Source of the DNA: Lepidonotus clava
Taxonomy: Eukaryota; Annelida; Polychaeta; Phyllodocida; Polynoidae
Reading direction: 5' to 3'
Assembly (NCBI GenBank): GCA_936440205.1
Contig: OW387150.1
Span: 34,519,795-34,583,794, forward strand
Length of the DNA stretch: 64,000 nt
This document shows positions 1-12,300 of this stretch, in pieces. The number at the start of each line of letters is the position of its first letter. Within the stretch, counting starts at the first letter, position 1. The position numbers were made by a program, and so were the translations under genes. The notes under the pieces are model-generated. The model saw only the letters and a list, made by a program, of their open reading frames with translations, did not search any database and was not told the DNA's origin.

Positions 1-333
1 TCCGACTGAACCGTTCGTCTTCACACAACAAACACTCCTACATGGGGAAAGGAAATAAGTAATGTACAAGGCACGCAAGTAATTTTCATGTTCTGCAACA
101 AATAGTAAAACGTATTGTAATGACAATAATGTGCCTGAAAATATTATTTCAGACTTCTACTCTAACATTTGGAATAACTGATATATTTCACTATTAGATA
201 GCTCATGCTTTTAAAATTGTACGATTTCTTTAAAGAAAAAGTCGACTTCCTTGTGTACCAAAAATATATTACGTTTTAGAGTGAGAAACCTATAAACTAA
301 AGAAATTAGAATGATATGTAGGACAGATAATAC

Positions 334-3300
334 CTTGGCCCCCCACTTGGTGTACGGCATCTCATACAGTGTGACTGGGCTGAGGCGGTCCACGTCCCCG
401 AAGGCCACGCCCGGGATGTACAGCGCGCACACGATGTGAACCCACCTGGAAACATACGATTATTGATTCAATATCATCCTCTTTGTTTAATACTTAAGCA
501 TTAACTTTCACTGGTTGGAAGGAAGTAGTAAGATACAAGTTATAAGTGGCTATGTGTTAGGATTAAATCAATGCTACCAGAAAAAGAAAAGAAAAAAAGG
601 AAGTCGTAAGATATATCATGCAATCACTTTGTAGCAATAATTTTAAAAAATGCAACTTAATGTTAGGATTCTGTGGATAAATCTCCCATAAGACTTCCTA
701 CGTATTTAGAAAGCCTGGGAATGCTGAGACTACAGTAAAATCTACTGTCCTGCATTTTATCACCCACACAGCCGGCGAGCGGTGCGTATTGTGGTCCAGG
801 CTTATTGACAGGCCATACACACAGCTCACTGAGAACTCCTTGTTTTCAGGAATTTCACATACTTTTAACTTTGTTTGGGTGATTCAATAAAGAAGACCCT
901 TCGCCCGCGGGCAGTAAGCTGCCCAGCGGGTCGTCCGTCTGCCCTCTGACGACCCCCGCGGGTCTTCTTATACTAATACAGTTACTGATACACTCTATAT
1001 ATAGACGCAGCCCTTACCGCCCGGCGTCCGTCTCCTTGTAGATGCCGCCCGAGTTGGGGCACAGCTCACAGTGCTACAAACACAGAAAGGGTCGTCCTTT
1101 TAATAACAAAAGTAGAAAAGACAGCCTTACGTACGGGATATACTGACACTTGGATTCAAGATATTTAATGATGTGATCCAAGACGTTTTTCTTTAATTTT
1201 TCTTTGTATAATGAATTTTAACTGTAACATGTTAGCTTCAGCACATATTACTACCCAGAAGGCCGTATATCCAAGATACATGTATTTGTTCAATGTTCAG
1301 TATTTTGGTATTCAATTCTTTATTTAACAAGTCCAAACGTCTAGCCATACTGATCAATTCGGCGGCATGTTTTAATGTTTTAATGTCTTAATGTAATATA
1401 TAGTAAAAATGTTTTATATGGTATCAAAGCTTCCAGCTTTGTTACCGATGAGGCGGCAGATCTAGGCCTAATAATATTAATGTTTAATTTATTGTGGTAG
1501 GTCTGAACTGACACTATAGTGTCAATTTCACAAATAATTTAATCTTTGTGACACTGACAGCACCGGAGAACTTATTGACAGTGTGACGCCTATGTTTTAA
1601 CATTGAATGCGAATGATTCAGACACTGACAGTGACTTAGGCCTAGACATATCTGAACTCAGATTTAATATTTCGATGGTAGGTCTGAAAAAATGACACTA
1701 TAGTGACAATTTCTCAAATCTTTTAATCTTTGGATCATAAATAATTGCTTTCGGAGCCTCCATAATACATTGACAGTGTCGGAGGGGGCATAGCCTTAGG
1801 CCTAGCCTATCTGAGTATCATTTGAACTGCTGGAAAAGATATATATGTACCTACCTGTATAATAGAATGCTTCCGAATGCTTAAATCCTCCACAATTATT
1901 GGGTTTAGTCCAATGTCATCCAGGTTTTCTGAGTTCATAGTATCGATGCAGGCGTGCGGGGAGAGAACCCGGCGAAAAGTTGACGGCGCCATGTGACAGT
2001 GCCTCCACGTGTCCGATCGATCCAATGTTTTCCCTTCGATACGAACGCATGGTTCACGCATGAATTGTCAATGCGTTGTATGCGTTTAAGGGAGTCCAGA
2101 CGTCCAAAATATATATATTGAAACCATCATATAGCGCTCTAATCCAGGCATCCAGGCGGAGAAGGACGACTCCCCGGGACCAACCAACCGTCCTCGCCGC
2201 CAGCGTGGGGCGGTCTGGGCTCTGTACTGACAGCAGGGTTGTGACAGTGCCTCCACGTGTCCGATCGATCCAATCTTTTCCCTTCGATACGAACGCATGG
2301 TTCCCGCATGAATTGTCAATGCGTTGTATGCGTTTAAGGGAGTCCAGTCGTCCAAAATATATATATTGAAAGCATCAGATACCGCCGTAATCCAGGTGAA
2401 AAGGCGGAGAAGGGTGACTCCCCGGGACCAACCAACCGTCCCCGCAGCCAGCGCGGGGCGGTCTGACAGTGTTACCGGGGGAGGCGAAGGATTGCAAGAG
2501 TGCGATGCATATACGCGTTTAGGCGCGTTATTTCGCATTATTTTCGTTTCTGGAACAGTGGGATGCTTATCTATGGGTCGAAATCTATCTGTGTATACCA
2601 ATAACTAAATTTAGATCGACCGTTTTCATGGTGAAATAGGTCTGCATAGGTCTGATTCCCGGGCGCCAAAGATTGGAGAAGAAGGGGTCACGTGATCAAG
2701 GAACATGGCGGGCCAGCTCCCGGCGATCGTATTGATATAACGGTTTGGATTCCGCGCTTGAATGTCAAATTTGGCCCGATTTGGACGATTTTAACGATTC
2801 CCATGTATTCTATATATCAAAATCTCTGCAATGTAAGCCAAAATAAGCCCAAATATGTGGTCATTTAAGCTCAGAATCGATCGTCTCATCGGGTGTTACA
2901 TATAAACGCGTCACCGATTGTCGTATAGACGAAAGGGGAATTCGGCGGCATAAGATCTTAAGGTGATCTAGGCCTGTATTTGATTTTAAAGCCTTGCCGC
3001 CTCATAATTACCTAAGACATTTCTTAAAATATGTTTGACATGCCGGACGAATCTGGAGTTGTTTTTACTCTAGCAAGGCGGGGACGTAAGCCAGGGACAG
3101 TGAAAAAAAGATAGGAAATTGCATAAAGAACATTGGAATGTATCCCAAAAATGCTGTAAAACATTTTTGTACATAAAATTTGAAATCGTTCTTTGAGGGT
3201 GTTCCTACAAAATCCGACAAAAAAATCGGAAAACTTACATCCCTGCCAAGGTAAAGTTCTCCCTACGCTTCTTTGGTAGAAACATATATTGGTTACTCAC

Positions 3301-6300
3301 AGGTTTGACTCCAGCCTTGCAGGCATCACAGAACCAAGGTTCGGTGCTCGCGGACGACTCGGTGCTGGCCACTGACTGCGACTCAGCAATACCGTAACAA
3401 CCTGCAAGAATAAAAAAAAAGTTAAATCATGATTACAAGGTAAATGTGAAACAAATATTTCTCCACTAACAAGAATGTTTACTTGAATAGAATAATATGA
3501 TCCACGGGTAGACCATAACTTTTTCGGGCACTGGTCCCCCGGGATAGTGGTTGTCTATTTGCACTAGCCCCAAACATACTACACTAGTACCGAATTTAAG
3601 GGGTAAAATGGAAGGTTTCCAGGTCGATTTTAATACAAATTTTCTTAATATTACTAAACACAAACAATAATTTAGACATCATATATTTAAAGCAAGCTTA
3701 TGGCTGACAACCTTTAAAGCTATGGAACAAAGGGCAATTATTTGCACTAGCCCATCGGGCTAGCTGTTCTCGGTCTGATTTGTTCTAGTGTCGGTATTAG
3801 CGGGCTAGTGCTAAGAATGAATAGACAAACTGCAGAAATACTAGTTAATTGACTTCTTTTCTGGGCCGCTGGATACCAGCAGTAGGTTATCAGTGTAGCA
3901 CGCCGGGAACTTCCTATAGCTGCTGGTTCCTTACAGGGTACACCAATAGCCTATGGCTGGTACCCAGCGGCCCAGAAAAGTCGTTCTCCCCCTAATTCTT
4001 GTTGCTGTCCCTCCTGGACCTGTGGTCTGTGACGGCCGGAGCTGGACCTACCTTCGTGAACGGACACCCCGCACCCGTCACACTCCACGATCTCGTCGTC
4101 CTCCTCACTGTAAGCAAACCAGACACGGACGGTGAACCAGAGAGTTCAGATTTACACCAGTGTGATCGACTGCCATGTAAACTGAATAGAAATCCTCAGG
4201 GGTGGTCATAACCACGGGCCCGGGGGCCCGAGGCCCTTAAAAAGCAGGTCGGGCCCCTTGATTGTCTGGCCTAGGAGCCCGACTGGCCCCTAGAAAATCA
4301 TGGATAACAATTACAGATTTCTATATATTTTACAATAAAACATAATGTTTTTAAAGACAATCTAACTATATATATGTGAGGGCCCCTAGATTTTGGTGCG
4401 GCCCCCTAGATTTGGAAAGCTGGGGGCCCGAGTGGCCCCTGGATTCTTAAGACTTATGTCCACCCCTGTAGAAAAAATATGTACGAATACGAATACTTAT
4501 TCACAACCCATTATTTCTAATTCTATTTCTTATTCTAGGAGTGACTTCACTGAAAAACACAAGATAGAATTGTTTGTCTTGCGACCATCCATTAAAAGAT
4601 GCCTTCTGTTTTTTAGTCTTGGATATTCAGACTTTTAGGGAAAATCACCTCACCTGTTAACAAATAATGAGCGGTCAGCCCTTAGTATGAGTGGGTACAT
4701 GGAGAGAAATCAATTTCGACAATACCTCTAAATTTGTTACTTTGGGAAGATAACGTTGAAGCATGCACTTATATACTAGAAGCACATTAGCTCAACAAGG
4801 GAAACTGATAATGATTGAAATATTCATATAACTATAACTTGGAAGAACATGGCAACAAACTTGAAAACTATACATGAATATATTACCACAATAAAGGAGC
4901 CATCAACTTTAGTCTGGGGAAAGAATCAATCAAAATATTCTCAGACTCCTGTGGAAACACAAATAAAACAATAAAATGGACGCACTTAACACATAAATAT
5001 TTGATACTTTGACTCTAAGCACAGCTGCCTATGTTTCTAACTATGGATTTTTTAAGAAGCATATGTGATTCACAAAGCGGGCTAAAATACTAGTTATGTA
5101 AATTGGTGCACTCCAGCTAGCTCCGAGAGCAAACCTCCTCCTAACTGACTTCTTTGCAGAACACCCTTTGATCACAACGTTAAAAGACGAGGGTGGTGGT
5201 TTGAAGACGTTGTAAGACTTAGGCCTAAATAAAATGTTGTATTCATGTTGGATACGTAAGGTGCTCTCTCCTCTGACGGCAACCGTGAAGTCCGTAAAAT
5301 GTTGTATTCAGGTAACCCGGCCACCTATAAATTTTTGGCCCTACCCTAATTTTTTTTTGTATGAAATTTTTTCCTTATCTTTTTTTAAAATTCATGAGAA
5401 TTGACCAGAAACGAAAGCATGGAAAAGAATTAAGCTGCTCAGGGCATGCGTTTTAGAAGCTGACAATTGTGTTAGAGCAAATTTAGAAAACTTTATATAA
5501 TTTTCAACCCTGCCTGGGTCTATTTGGTTGGTAAAAAAAGAGGGGGAAAAATCGAACTGCAAACCCTAACTTTTTTTACTTATGTTACCTGAACACAACT
5601 TTTTTTCCTTTTTGGGGGGGCCTTAACCACTACTGCAGGTTAATGCAAGAGCTGCGACAGTTGAGTTGAGTTTACGACTACTGCAGGTAAATGTACCCAC
5701 CTGTTGTCGCCGAGACAGACGCAGCAGATGGTGACCTTGAGCCGTGACGACGATGACCCCTGCGTGTCCTCTGACCCCGTCTGGGGACACACAGACAGAC
5801 GGAGGTCAAATTAAAGTTTAAGTCTTATGATTATTAATTTTTCAAGCACTTTAACAAATATTACACCTATTTTTGACCAACATTTCTACGGCTTTGGGGC
5901 TAGAGGAGCCTCATCAATGAGGACCATGTATGAATAATGATGTCCAATCCCGTATAGATGAAAGTGACAAGTGCATGAATTTATACTGAAAACAACAAGT
6001 ATTATTATCACGTATTTTATAGTAAACGAAAATACTGTAGTGTCCCATAGAGATACATAATCTTATATATGTCTATGAGTGTCCCAACCCATTTACATAT
6101 ACTAACTTCAGTGTCGATTTTCTGACTTTCTGGTCCGCAGAGAGCGTTTCCATAACGAGAAGACGTTACAATAATTATATAAACATGGGAAAACGGTTGG
6201 CTGTCATAATATACACTACCGGTACTTATTTTAATTCTCCCAACCACGGATAGCCAGTTTCTTGAGTTTTACTCCGACCCGGTCTGGTGACACACAGACA

Positions 6301-9214
6301 GACAGAGGTCAATTTGAAGTTCAGGTCTAATAATGAGTATTTCGTTCCAAGGTCTTTAACTTAAAGTAAATTAAACGTTTTGTCCGACATCATTTGTCTT
6401 GACGCGCATTTCTGAAACTTTGAGGCTAGTAACTATTTGTTATGAAGGCTGATTAATAAATCAACGTATGTCCAATCTTGTATAGGCGAAGGTTAAGTAG
6501 CAAGACGCTTACTCAGAATCTAAACTAGGAACCAAACACATTTTCTATGGTAGATAAGATACTGTATTGCCCTAGGGGCCTTCCATTTAGTACGTACGCA
6601 CATTTTCAAAAATCTCAGACCCCCCCACCCCCCCTTAGGCAAAAATACGCATTGAATATGTACTAAAATGTACGCACATTTTCAAAAATCTCGGACCCGC
6701 CCTCCCCCCTTGTGCGTATGTACTAAATGGGAGCCCCCCTAACTAAGTAACAAATACTAACTTTAAATCGATTTTGTGTCTTAGCTGCTGGTCCAGCGTT
6801 TCCTGAATTTTATCACCAACGCTGTCGACGAGCAGTACATACAGTGGGTAGTGCGTATTGACAGGCTGTACATACCGCTCGTCGTTTTCACTATTTTAAA
6901 TACATTTAAATCATTGCTTGGGCGATAAAATATAGAAGACCCTTCGGGGTCATCCTCGGATGTCTGTATGACCCATGGGGATCGTATGTTCCTCGGCTTC
7001 GTTCTCAGTACGTGACGAACCCCTCTGGGTCGTACAGACACCCTTTAACGACCCCCCCGGGTCTTCTTATATCAAAACATGCGTTATAATTTCAAAATGA
7101 GAAAATTATTGGCATACACTACTGGCTGTCATAATATACACTGATGGAAGTCATGATATACACTGTATATAATGACTCTACCTTGAGTGTGAGGTCGTGC
7201 ACCTTGAGTTTGGCCTTCTGCACCAGTTCTCCCAGACTGAGGCCCGCGTCCTCCGCCTCCTCCTCCTCCTTGTCCGATTCCGCTTCGCTGTCGTCATCGG
7301 CTGACTCGGAGTCGGACCCGCTGCCCCCTGCGCTGCCCTCACCACCCTCCGCGTCCGAATCCATGTCCACGTCAGACCCATCGGAACCCGCTATAGTAGG
7401 GGGATTCATGTGAATTGTGAATGTTATGGGTTGTGTTTGCCTGCTTGAGAACTAGGTTTTCTTTGGAAGTAAACTATTGGCAACTTGTTGTGATTTCGTC
7501 CAATATACTAAAGAAAGACCAGCTTTTTATATCGATAGCTCTATGATTTTTGTATTATTCGGATTTCTGTATGCACAAGTAATAATTAACTTCATAAAAT
7601 GATTACAAGGCCTATAATCAAAATGTCTATGCAACCAAATATGAAGAATACCTTTTATCTGTTATTCATATCACATCACATCTCAAATAATAGCTTTTGA
7701 AATATGCCTTAGCATGAGTATCTCAAAACAAGGAATGAATTACGAATCCAGAATGCGTGGTAGACCCAATTATTCTCCCACAAAGCGTCCTCGCCTATGC
7801 TTATGACAGAAACTGCCAAATAGTCCTTGGTATAAAACCACAGCAAAGAATTTGTACTGAACGTTGGGAGCATTTTGAGATATGAACTTCAAACAACCTT
7901 ACCGTGAGCGGGGACCTCGAAGTCGCTGTCGTCGGAGCTGTCCTCGAGGCCGCCGAAGTTGAGCTGGATGAGATGTTTCTGGACTGGCTTCACCCTCCGC
8001 TTCTGGGGATCCCGCTCCACTGTAGATAAGATGGAGATCTGATTATGAAACTCCACAAAGTGGATGTGTACAAATAGGTAGATCTATCTATCTACAGCAC
8101 CATTACTGCATTAGAACTGAATAGTTACCATATACATGCATTTGGTAGAAATAAATTAGCCGTTTTTTTCTACAGGGATGAAAGCATTCCAAGGCAAAAA
8201 AAGTGAAACTTTTCTACTGCAGACTTATTCAGAGAGGGTCTGGGAGGATGGTGGGGACCTTGCTTTTGATAAATGTTTTAAAAATCATAATTCTAAGTTT
8301 ATACGTAATCATTATTTTGTTTTCTATTTTAATTATTCTTTATCTCTCATATCAGATTCTACCCAATTGAGGGTCACCCTGTTGGAAAGACTCGTCAGCT
8401 ATCACCCCTTGCCACTGTAACTTGATACAGAGCTATCTAACCACAAAACCACAGCTCCAAGCAGCAGCTCCCCTCCACATTCTTCATTTCCAGTTTTAAC
8501 TGGAAAAGGGCCTGTATGGGCATAGTAGGCTAGAGGCTCCAGTTTTAACTGGAAATCACTAGAGGCATCTAGATGACTGAAGGCATTGACTGGAGAGACT
8601 AGAGACATTAGATAGGGCCTGGAAGGAAAAGAAAGGTTACTTTTCTCATTGATGCTAGTATATTGTGTAAGTGGTAATACATGCGTATTTGTGGCATTGG
8701 ACATTCAATTCACCTGAGATCAGTTTATTTTATTAAGAAAGTAATTGCCTCAGGAAAACTGGAAATCCAGGAATAGATCTAACTAAACTGGAGAACTAAC
8801 ATCCCTGTTTCTTGGCTTGCTTTTTTTTCGTAGAGATATAACTGACACTTTTGATAAAAGGAAATCAAAATAAGGGAAGGAAAAACGTTGATGTTAGAGG
8901 TAGAGTAGTGGACGCGACAGAGTTGTTGTAAGGACAGTTTGAGAGTCGGCAGCCCAGGCTAAGTAGGGCGGGCACACACAGAGCCCGGGGCCGGGAACCA
9001 AACCTCCCGCCGCCTGGGGGAGCGGATAGGGCGCCCAAAACACCGGGGTTCCTGCCGATCCACCACTCTATATCACTACCAAATGGCAAACATTAGTAAG
9101 TAGACATGTTAAACTAATCGTTTGCATATGTAACACCACAATATGATACTCACGCATCGTTTTATAGAGAAATCCGACGCTCGAATCGGCGACATCGTCG
9201 ATGAGGTCCGCCAT
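334..9214 (-). CDS. PHF14: PHD finger protein 14 (PHF14), N-terminal part, cut by the window edge
   Basis: Nuclear chromatin reader; in vertebrates PHF14 binds histone H3 tails and works with HMG20A/TCF20-type partners. Exons read on the minus strand: 9154-9214 (start ATG), 7903-8019, 7182-7390, 5701-5780, 4052-4107, 3301-3401, 1018-1073 and 334-445, all with GT-AG borders and matching phases, giving 264 codons. Residues 1-59 carry the family motifs KRRVKP and EDSSDDSDFEV. Residues 60-129 are an acidic Ser/Asp/Glu tract. The first PHD finger (about 148-202) has all ligands: C148/C151, C165/C168, H173/C176, C199/C202. It runs into the extended PHD region (HCELCPNSGG, then WVHIVCALYIPGVAFGD). 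The acidic linker is much shorter than in human. The start ATG lies in CCGCCATTTTGG (plus strand), a YY1-like site common at animal gene starts. The rest of the gene should lie left of position 1. Identity is very sure; exon ends are hand-called. Confidence 0.94.
755..970 (+). repeat. Dispersed repeat family A (TTTTATCACC / AGAAGACCC hairpin), copy 1
   Basis: Two adjoining palindromic parts. The first is bounded by TTTTATCACCC and TTGGGTGAT and contains GTGCGTATTG and TGACAGGC. The second is a GC-rich hairpin with arms AGAAGACCC and GGGTCTTCT. Related copies lie at 6808-7070 and, reversed, at 42427-42693. Probably a non-autonomous DNA element. It lies in a PHF14 intron. Confidence 0.7.
1495..1805. 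repeat. Diverged direct repeat (about 182-bp offset) with 16-bp palindrome
   Basis: A block beginning GGTAGGTCTGAACTGACACT near 1496 recurs, diverged, near 1678. The first block holds the perfect palindrome TGACACTATAGTGTCA. Both share TTTAATCTTTG and later TGACAGTGT and TAGGCCTAG. No coding potential is seen. It lies in the intron downstream of the candidate alternative exon. Confidence 0.55.
1855..1992 (-). other. Candidate alternative first coding exon inside a PHF14 intron
   Basis: On the minus strand an ATG at 1992-1990 opens 46 codons (beginning MAPSTFRRVL, ending KHSIIQ) and runs straight into a good donor, GTAGGTA, at 1854. The exon ends in phase 0. The next PHF14 exon (1018-1073) starts in phase 0, so splicing would attach this new N terminus directly before HCELCPNSGG. 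That would skip the first PHD finger but keep the extended PHD part. The sequence upstream is GC-rich and duplicated. I do not recognise the peptide. It could also be a chance ORF or part of a repeat. Only the ORF, donor and phase are seen; use as an exon is inferred. Confidence 0.3.
1993..2488. repeat. 248-bp tandem duplication of GC-rich sequence (two copies)
   Basis: The sequence starting CAGTGCCTCCACGTGTCC near 1997 recurs near 2245, an offset of 248 bp, and the two copies match along nearly their whole length. Each holds an E-box CACGTG and a short AT run (ATATATAT). The left boundary lies exactly next to the candidate ATG at 1992, so what is doubled is the presumed 5' flank of the alternative exon. 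Minus-strand ORFs across it are repeat translations and not recognisable proteins. Confidence 0.8.
2640..2760. promoter_or_regulatory. Candidate internal promoter segment with E-box and YY1-like site
   Basis: A GC-richer patch inside the PHF14 intron holds GGTCACGTGATC (a USF/MiT-type E-box) followed closely by AACATGGCGGGCC, which resembles the YY1 element often found at animal transcription starts. The ATG on the plus strand opens only about ten codons, so it is more likely a binding site than a gene start. Together with the duplicated GC-rich block at 1993-2488 this could be an internal PHF14 promoter. The function is inferred from motif content only. Confidence 0.3.
3079..3245. mobile_element. 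Short DNA element, CAGGGATGTAAG-end family (167 bp)
   Basis: The ends are CGGGGACGTAAG and CTTACATCCCTG, inverted copies of each other. Flanks GCAAGG (left) and CCAAGG (right) look like a 6-bp target duplication with one change. It is internally A-rich with no ORF. The same family occurs at 14025-14186, 23310-23843 and 56019-56192. It is inserted in a PHF14 intron just before the 3301-3401 exon. Confidence 0.7.
3502..3818 (+). repeat. Dispersed repeat family B, copy 1 (about 317 bp)
   Basis: Shares long near-identical stretches, including GTTGTCTATTTGCACTAGCC and ACTAGTACCGAATTTAAGGG, with 60769-61106 in the same orientation. Both copies have CTAGCCC/GGGCTAG inverted motifs near each end that can fold into hairpins. 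No ORF. Probably a non-autonomous element. This copy sits in the PHF14 intron between the 3301-3401 and 4052-4107 exons. Confidence 0.8.
5774..6790. repeat. Old tandem duplication in a PHF14 intron that includes an exon start
   Basis: Sequence next to the 5701-5780 exon (ACACACAGACAGACGGAGG near 5789) recurs diverged near 6292. It is followed by further matching blocks such as TGTCCAATCCCGTATAG near 5940 and a close copy near 6468. The second copy near 6262-6279 includes, on the minus strand, the acceptor plus the first bases of the exon (ACCGGGTCGGAG against ACGGGGTCAGAG), then loses similarity and meets a stop. It is a faint, older version of the exon-junction duplications in the neighbouring genes. 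Confidence 0.6.
6808..7070 (+). repeat. Dispersed repeat family A, copy 2
   Basis: Carries the same order of parts as the copy at 755-970: TTTTATCACC, GTGCGTATTGACAGGC, TTGGGCGAT, then a hairpin opened by AGAAGACCC and closed by GGGTCTTCT. The hairpin interior is longer here. It lies in the PHF14 intron between the 7182-7390 and 5701-5780 exons. Confidence 0.7.
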
Positions 9215-9377
9215 TTTGGCTTAGTTCTGGTGTCTGCCGCGAGGGGGCCGGACTTATATTAGCTGGTTCCCGGCGAGACGAAGTTTTCTCTTATCCTAAA
9301 AGACGGTAACCAGCTTGATCGTCGTATCGGGTTGTGTTTTACCCGGGATCACAAGGAAAGGGGAGGAGGAGGAGAGG
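9215..9377. promoter_or_regulatory. Head-to-head promoter shared by PHF14 and COMMD10
   Basis: Only 163 bp separate the two start codons, so PHF14 (minus) and COMMD10 (plus) must share a bidirectional promoter, and both 5' UTRs are very short or overlap the spacer. It is GC-richer than the flanks. The CCGCCATTTTGG site on the PHF14 start codon fits a YY1 element. A purine-rich GGAGGAGGAGGAG run precedes the COMMD10 ATG. I see no clear TATA box. Paired regulation is inferred from spacing. Confidence 0.75.
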
Positions 9378-12300
9378 ATGGCTTCTTTACCGATGTTTAC
9401 AGCCACTGCCAAGTAAGTCCGGCTTCAGTTAGGGGATAAATACAAACTTAGATGTGTGCGGGTTAGATCTATGTCGACCATTTCCATGATTGTCCTGACT
9501 GCACAGCTTCAGTCTAGTTACATTGCTGCCAGTGCCAGTGCCAGTCACTCACCCCACCCCTCCCTTCACTTCAGTGAAGCTGAAGTTGAAAAGGCGGCAC
9601 TCGTTTTCTTCCTATTTTGTCACATGTGTAAAGCCTAGGGAGCCAAAAGCAACCCACACTCTTGTGAGAATATTTGTCCACAGTACATAATTCCATCATC
9701 CATTGGCCATCTTTGTGTATGTGATTTTTGGGCTTATCTTGATGTCAGAGTCTATTCACCTGAATTGGGTTATAATTTTGCAAATTCAATTAACTACTGA
9801 AATATATTCTATGGTCATGATCCAGGCCTGTGGTAAAAACATAGGCTGTGCCTGTGAAGACAGATTTAAACTACATTAGAACTTGTCCGCTGTCAATTTT
9901 GGTGACCACCAACATTTGATTTATTTACAAACAAAACATCGTTGTCTTCAGGCTTGTAAGGATGACATTGGCATTACTATTATGGAATTCAAGTAAAGTT
10001 AAAAGTAGTTATAATGATTTATACGGTACTGTACCAATGGCTAAAGTTAGACTCTTAGAATGTATGTTCATAGTTATTTGAGTTTGCAAAGTTTCGTCAT
10101 ATTTTGACACAATATTGCTTTTGGCTGCCTTTAAACAAATTATTGATAAGGAAGTTGTATTCATTGCCATGATTGAAACAGAAAATTGTAAACTTTTTCA
10201 TTTTCGAGGGTATTTAGGTGAAATGTACCTCATGGTGTGCATGTGACTTCAAAAGTAGAGGCAGGTGTATCACATAGACTCTAGCATTATTAGATATAGA
10301 AATTATAGCTGATACTCAATTGTATACATTCAACGACAAAGTCTTTATATCCTTCCAGCATCAAAAAGGCGGTGGCTCTGATCAACGACCTCGACGGCGG
10401 CAAGTTTCCCCGGCTACTGTCCCGGATTCTACAAAAGCTTCATCTGAAGGTAAGCGAGTGTGGTGGTGTCTGGACTGTTTGTGTACTAGTAGGAATGTTA
10501 CCCCAGTACATCAGGTATATATATATATCTGACGCACGTCCAGCATGGTCTGTTTTGAAGATCAGGCCATTAGAGGGGCCCTTGATGGGGGGTCCCAATG
10601 TCATATGTTGAATTTAAGACATAGCCCAGTCGTCCTGTCGCATTTAAGAAATAGCTCTGTTGCCCTGCCGAATTTGAGGAAAAAAACATGTCTCCTCTCA
10701 CTAATGCGATATATGAGCTCTTTCAACATCGTATTTGTAGTATCTTTCACAATCTTTGTTTAGAACTTTACTTATAACAAATATTAAATATTTGTGACTT
10801 ACCGCTTGGCTCCAAATGTTGTTTTTTTTTCTGTTCTTTTATCAAAGATAGGATTACACTAGAAGGGAGACATTAATTATTTATTAGACAAATATGGTGT
10901 CATAAAAAGAAAAGTGCATTGCGAGTAAAGATGGCCATCTGTCTTTTTCTAACATGTATAGGTAAAGTCACCAAATCACATTCTACCTATACAGTTTTTC
11001 AGTAGTGTGGCGAGCTTCTAGCAGAAAGGGCCTTAACCACGCGGTTGGGATATTGATTGAATCAGATTCCTCTGGGGCCAGGTTAAAATGGTTGGGAATA
11101 GTCATTTATGTGAGGGCTAGGCCTAATCGCATTGTTTTGTAAAATGGGTGTACATGTATTTGTTTCCCTAAACCCTGTAATCTTTACTCCCAGGATGAGC
11201 GTACATTCAGCGAGGAGGAGGAGTCGCGCCTGGAGGGGGCGCTGGGGCTGACGGGGGCCGAGCTGGACCTGGTACTGGAGGCGTGCGAGTTCTTCCTACA
11301 CCAGGCGGCCTACCACGCCGCCAAGCCAGGCGTGTTGAGTCAGCAGTTACTGCAGGTCGGCCTGGATGACGACAAGGTAAGTTCTTCCTTCACCAGGCGG
11401 CCTACCACGCCGCCAAGCCAGGCGTGTTGAGTCAGCAGTTACTGGAGGTCGGCCTGACCGAAGACAAGGTGAGTTCTTCCTTCACCAGGCGGCCTACTAC
11501 GCCACCAAGCCGGGCGTGTTGAGTCAGCAGTTACTGCAGGTCGGCCTGAACGAAGACAAGGTGAGTTCTTCCTTCACCAGGTGGCCTATCACGCCACCAA
11601 GCCAGGCGTGTTGAGTCAGCAGTTACTGCAGGTCGGCCTGAACGAAGACAAGGTGAGTTCTTCCTTCACCAGGCGGCCTACCACGCCACCAAGCCGGGCG
11701 TGTTGAGTCAGCAGTTACTGCAGGTCGGCCTGAACGAAGACAAGGTGAGTTCTTCCTTCACCAGGCGGCCTACCACACTGCCAAGCCGGCCGTTCTAAGT
11801 CTGCAGTTACTGCAGGTCGGCCTTCCTGCACCACACGGCCTACCACGCCACCAAGCCGACCGTTCTAAGTCAGCAATTACTGCAGGTCGGCCTGGACGAA
11901 GACAAGGTGAGTTCTTCCTTCACCAGGCGGCCTACCATGCCGCCAAGCCGGCCGTGTTGAGTCAGCAGTTACTGCAGGTCGGCCTGGATGAAGACAAGGT
12001 TAATTCTTCCTCCACCAGGCAGCCTACCACGCTGCCAAGCCGGCCTTTCTAAGTCTGCAGTTACTGCAGGTCGGCCTTCATGAAGACAAGGTGAGTTCTT
12101 CCTTCACCAGGCGGCCTACCATGCCACCAAGCCGGCCTTTCTAAGTCTGCAGTTACTGCAGGTCGGCCTTCATGAAGACAAGGTGAGTTCTTCCTTCTTC
12201 ATATCACGCCGCCTACCATGCCGCCAAGCTGGGTGTTCTAAGTCAGCAGTTACTGCAGGTTGGCCTACACGAGGATAAGGTGAGTTCTTCCTTCACCACG

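Noticed and set aside
2086-2601. 171-codon minus-strand ORF
   Set aside because: It covers the 248-bp tandem duplication, shows internal repeats at that step and no recognisable domain. Only the separate 46-codon ORF at 1855-1992 has a donor and fitting phase.
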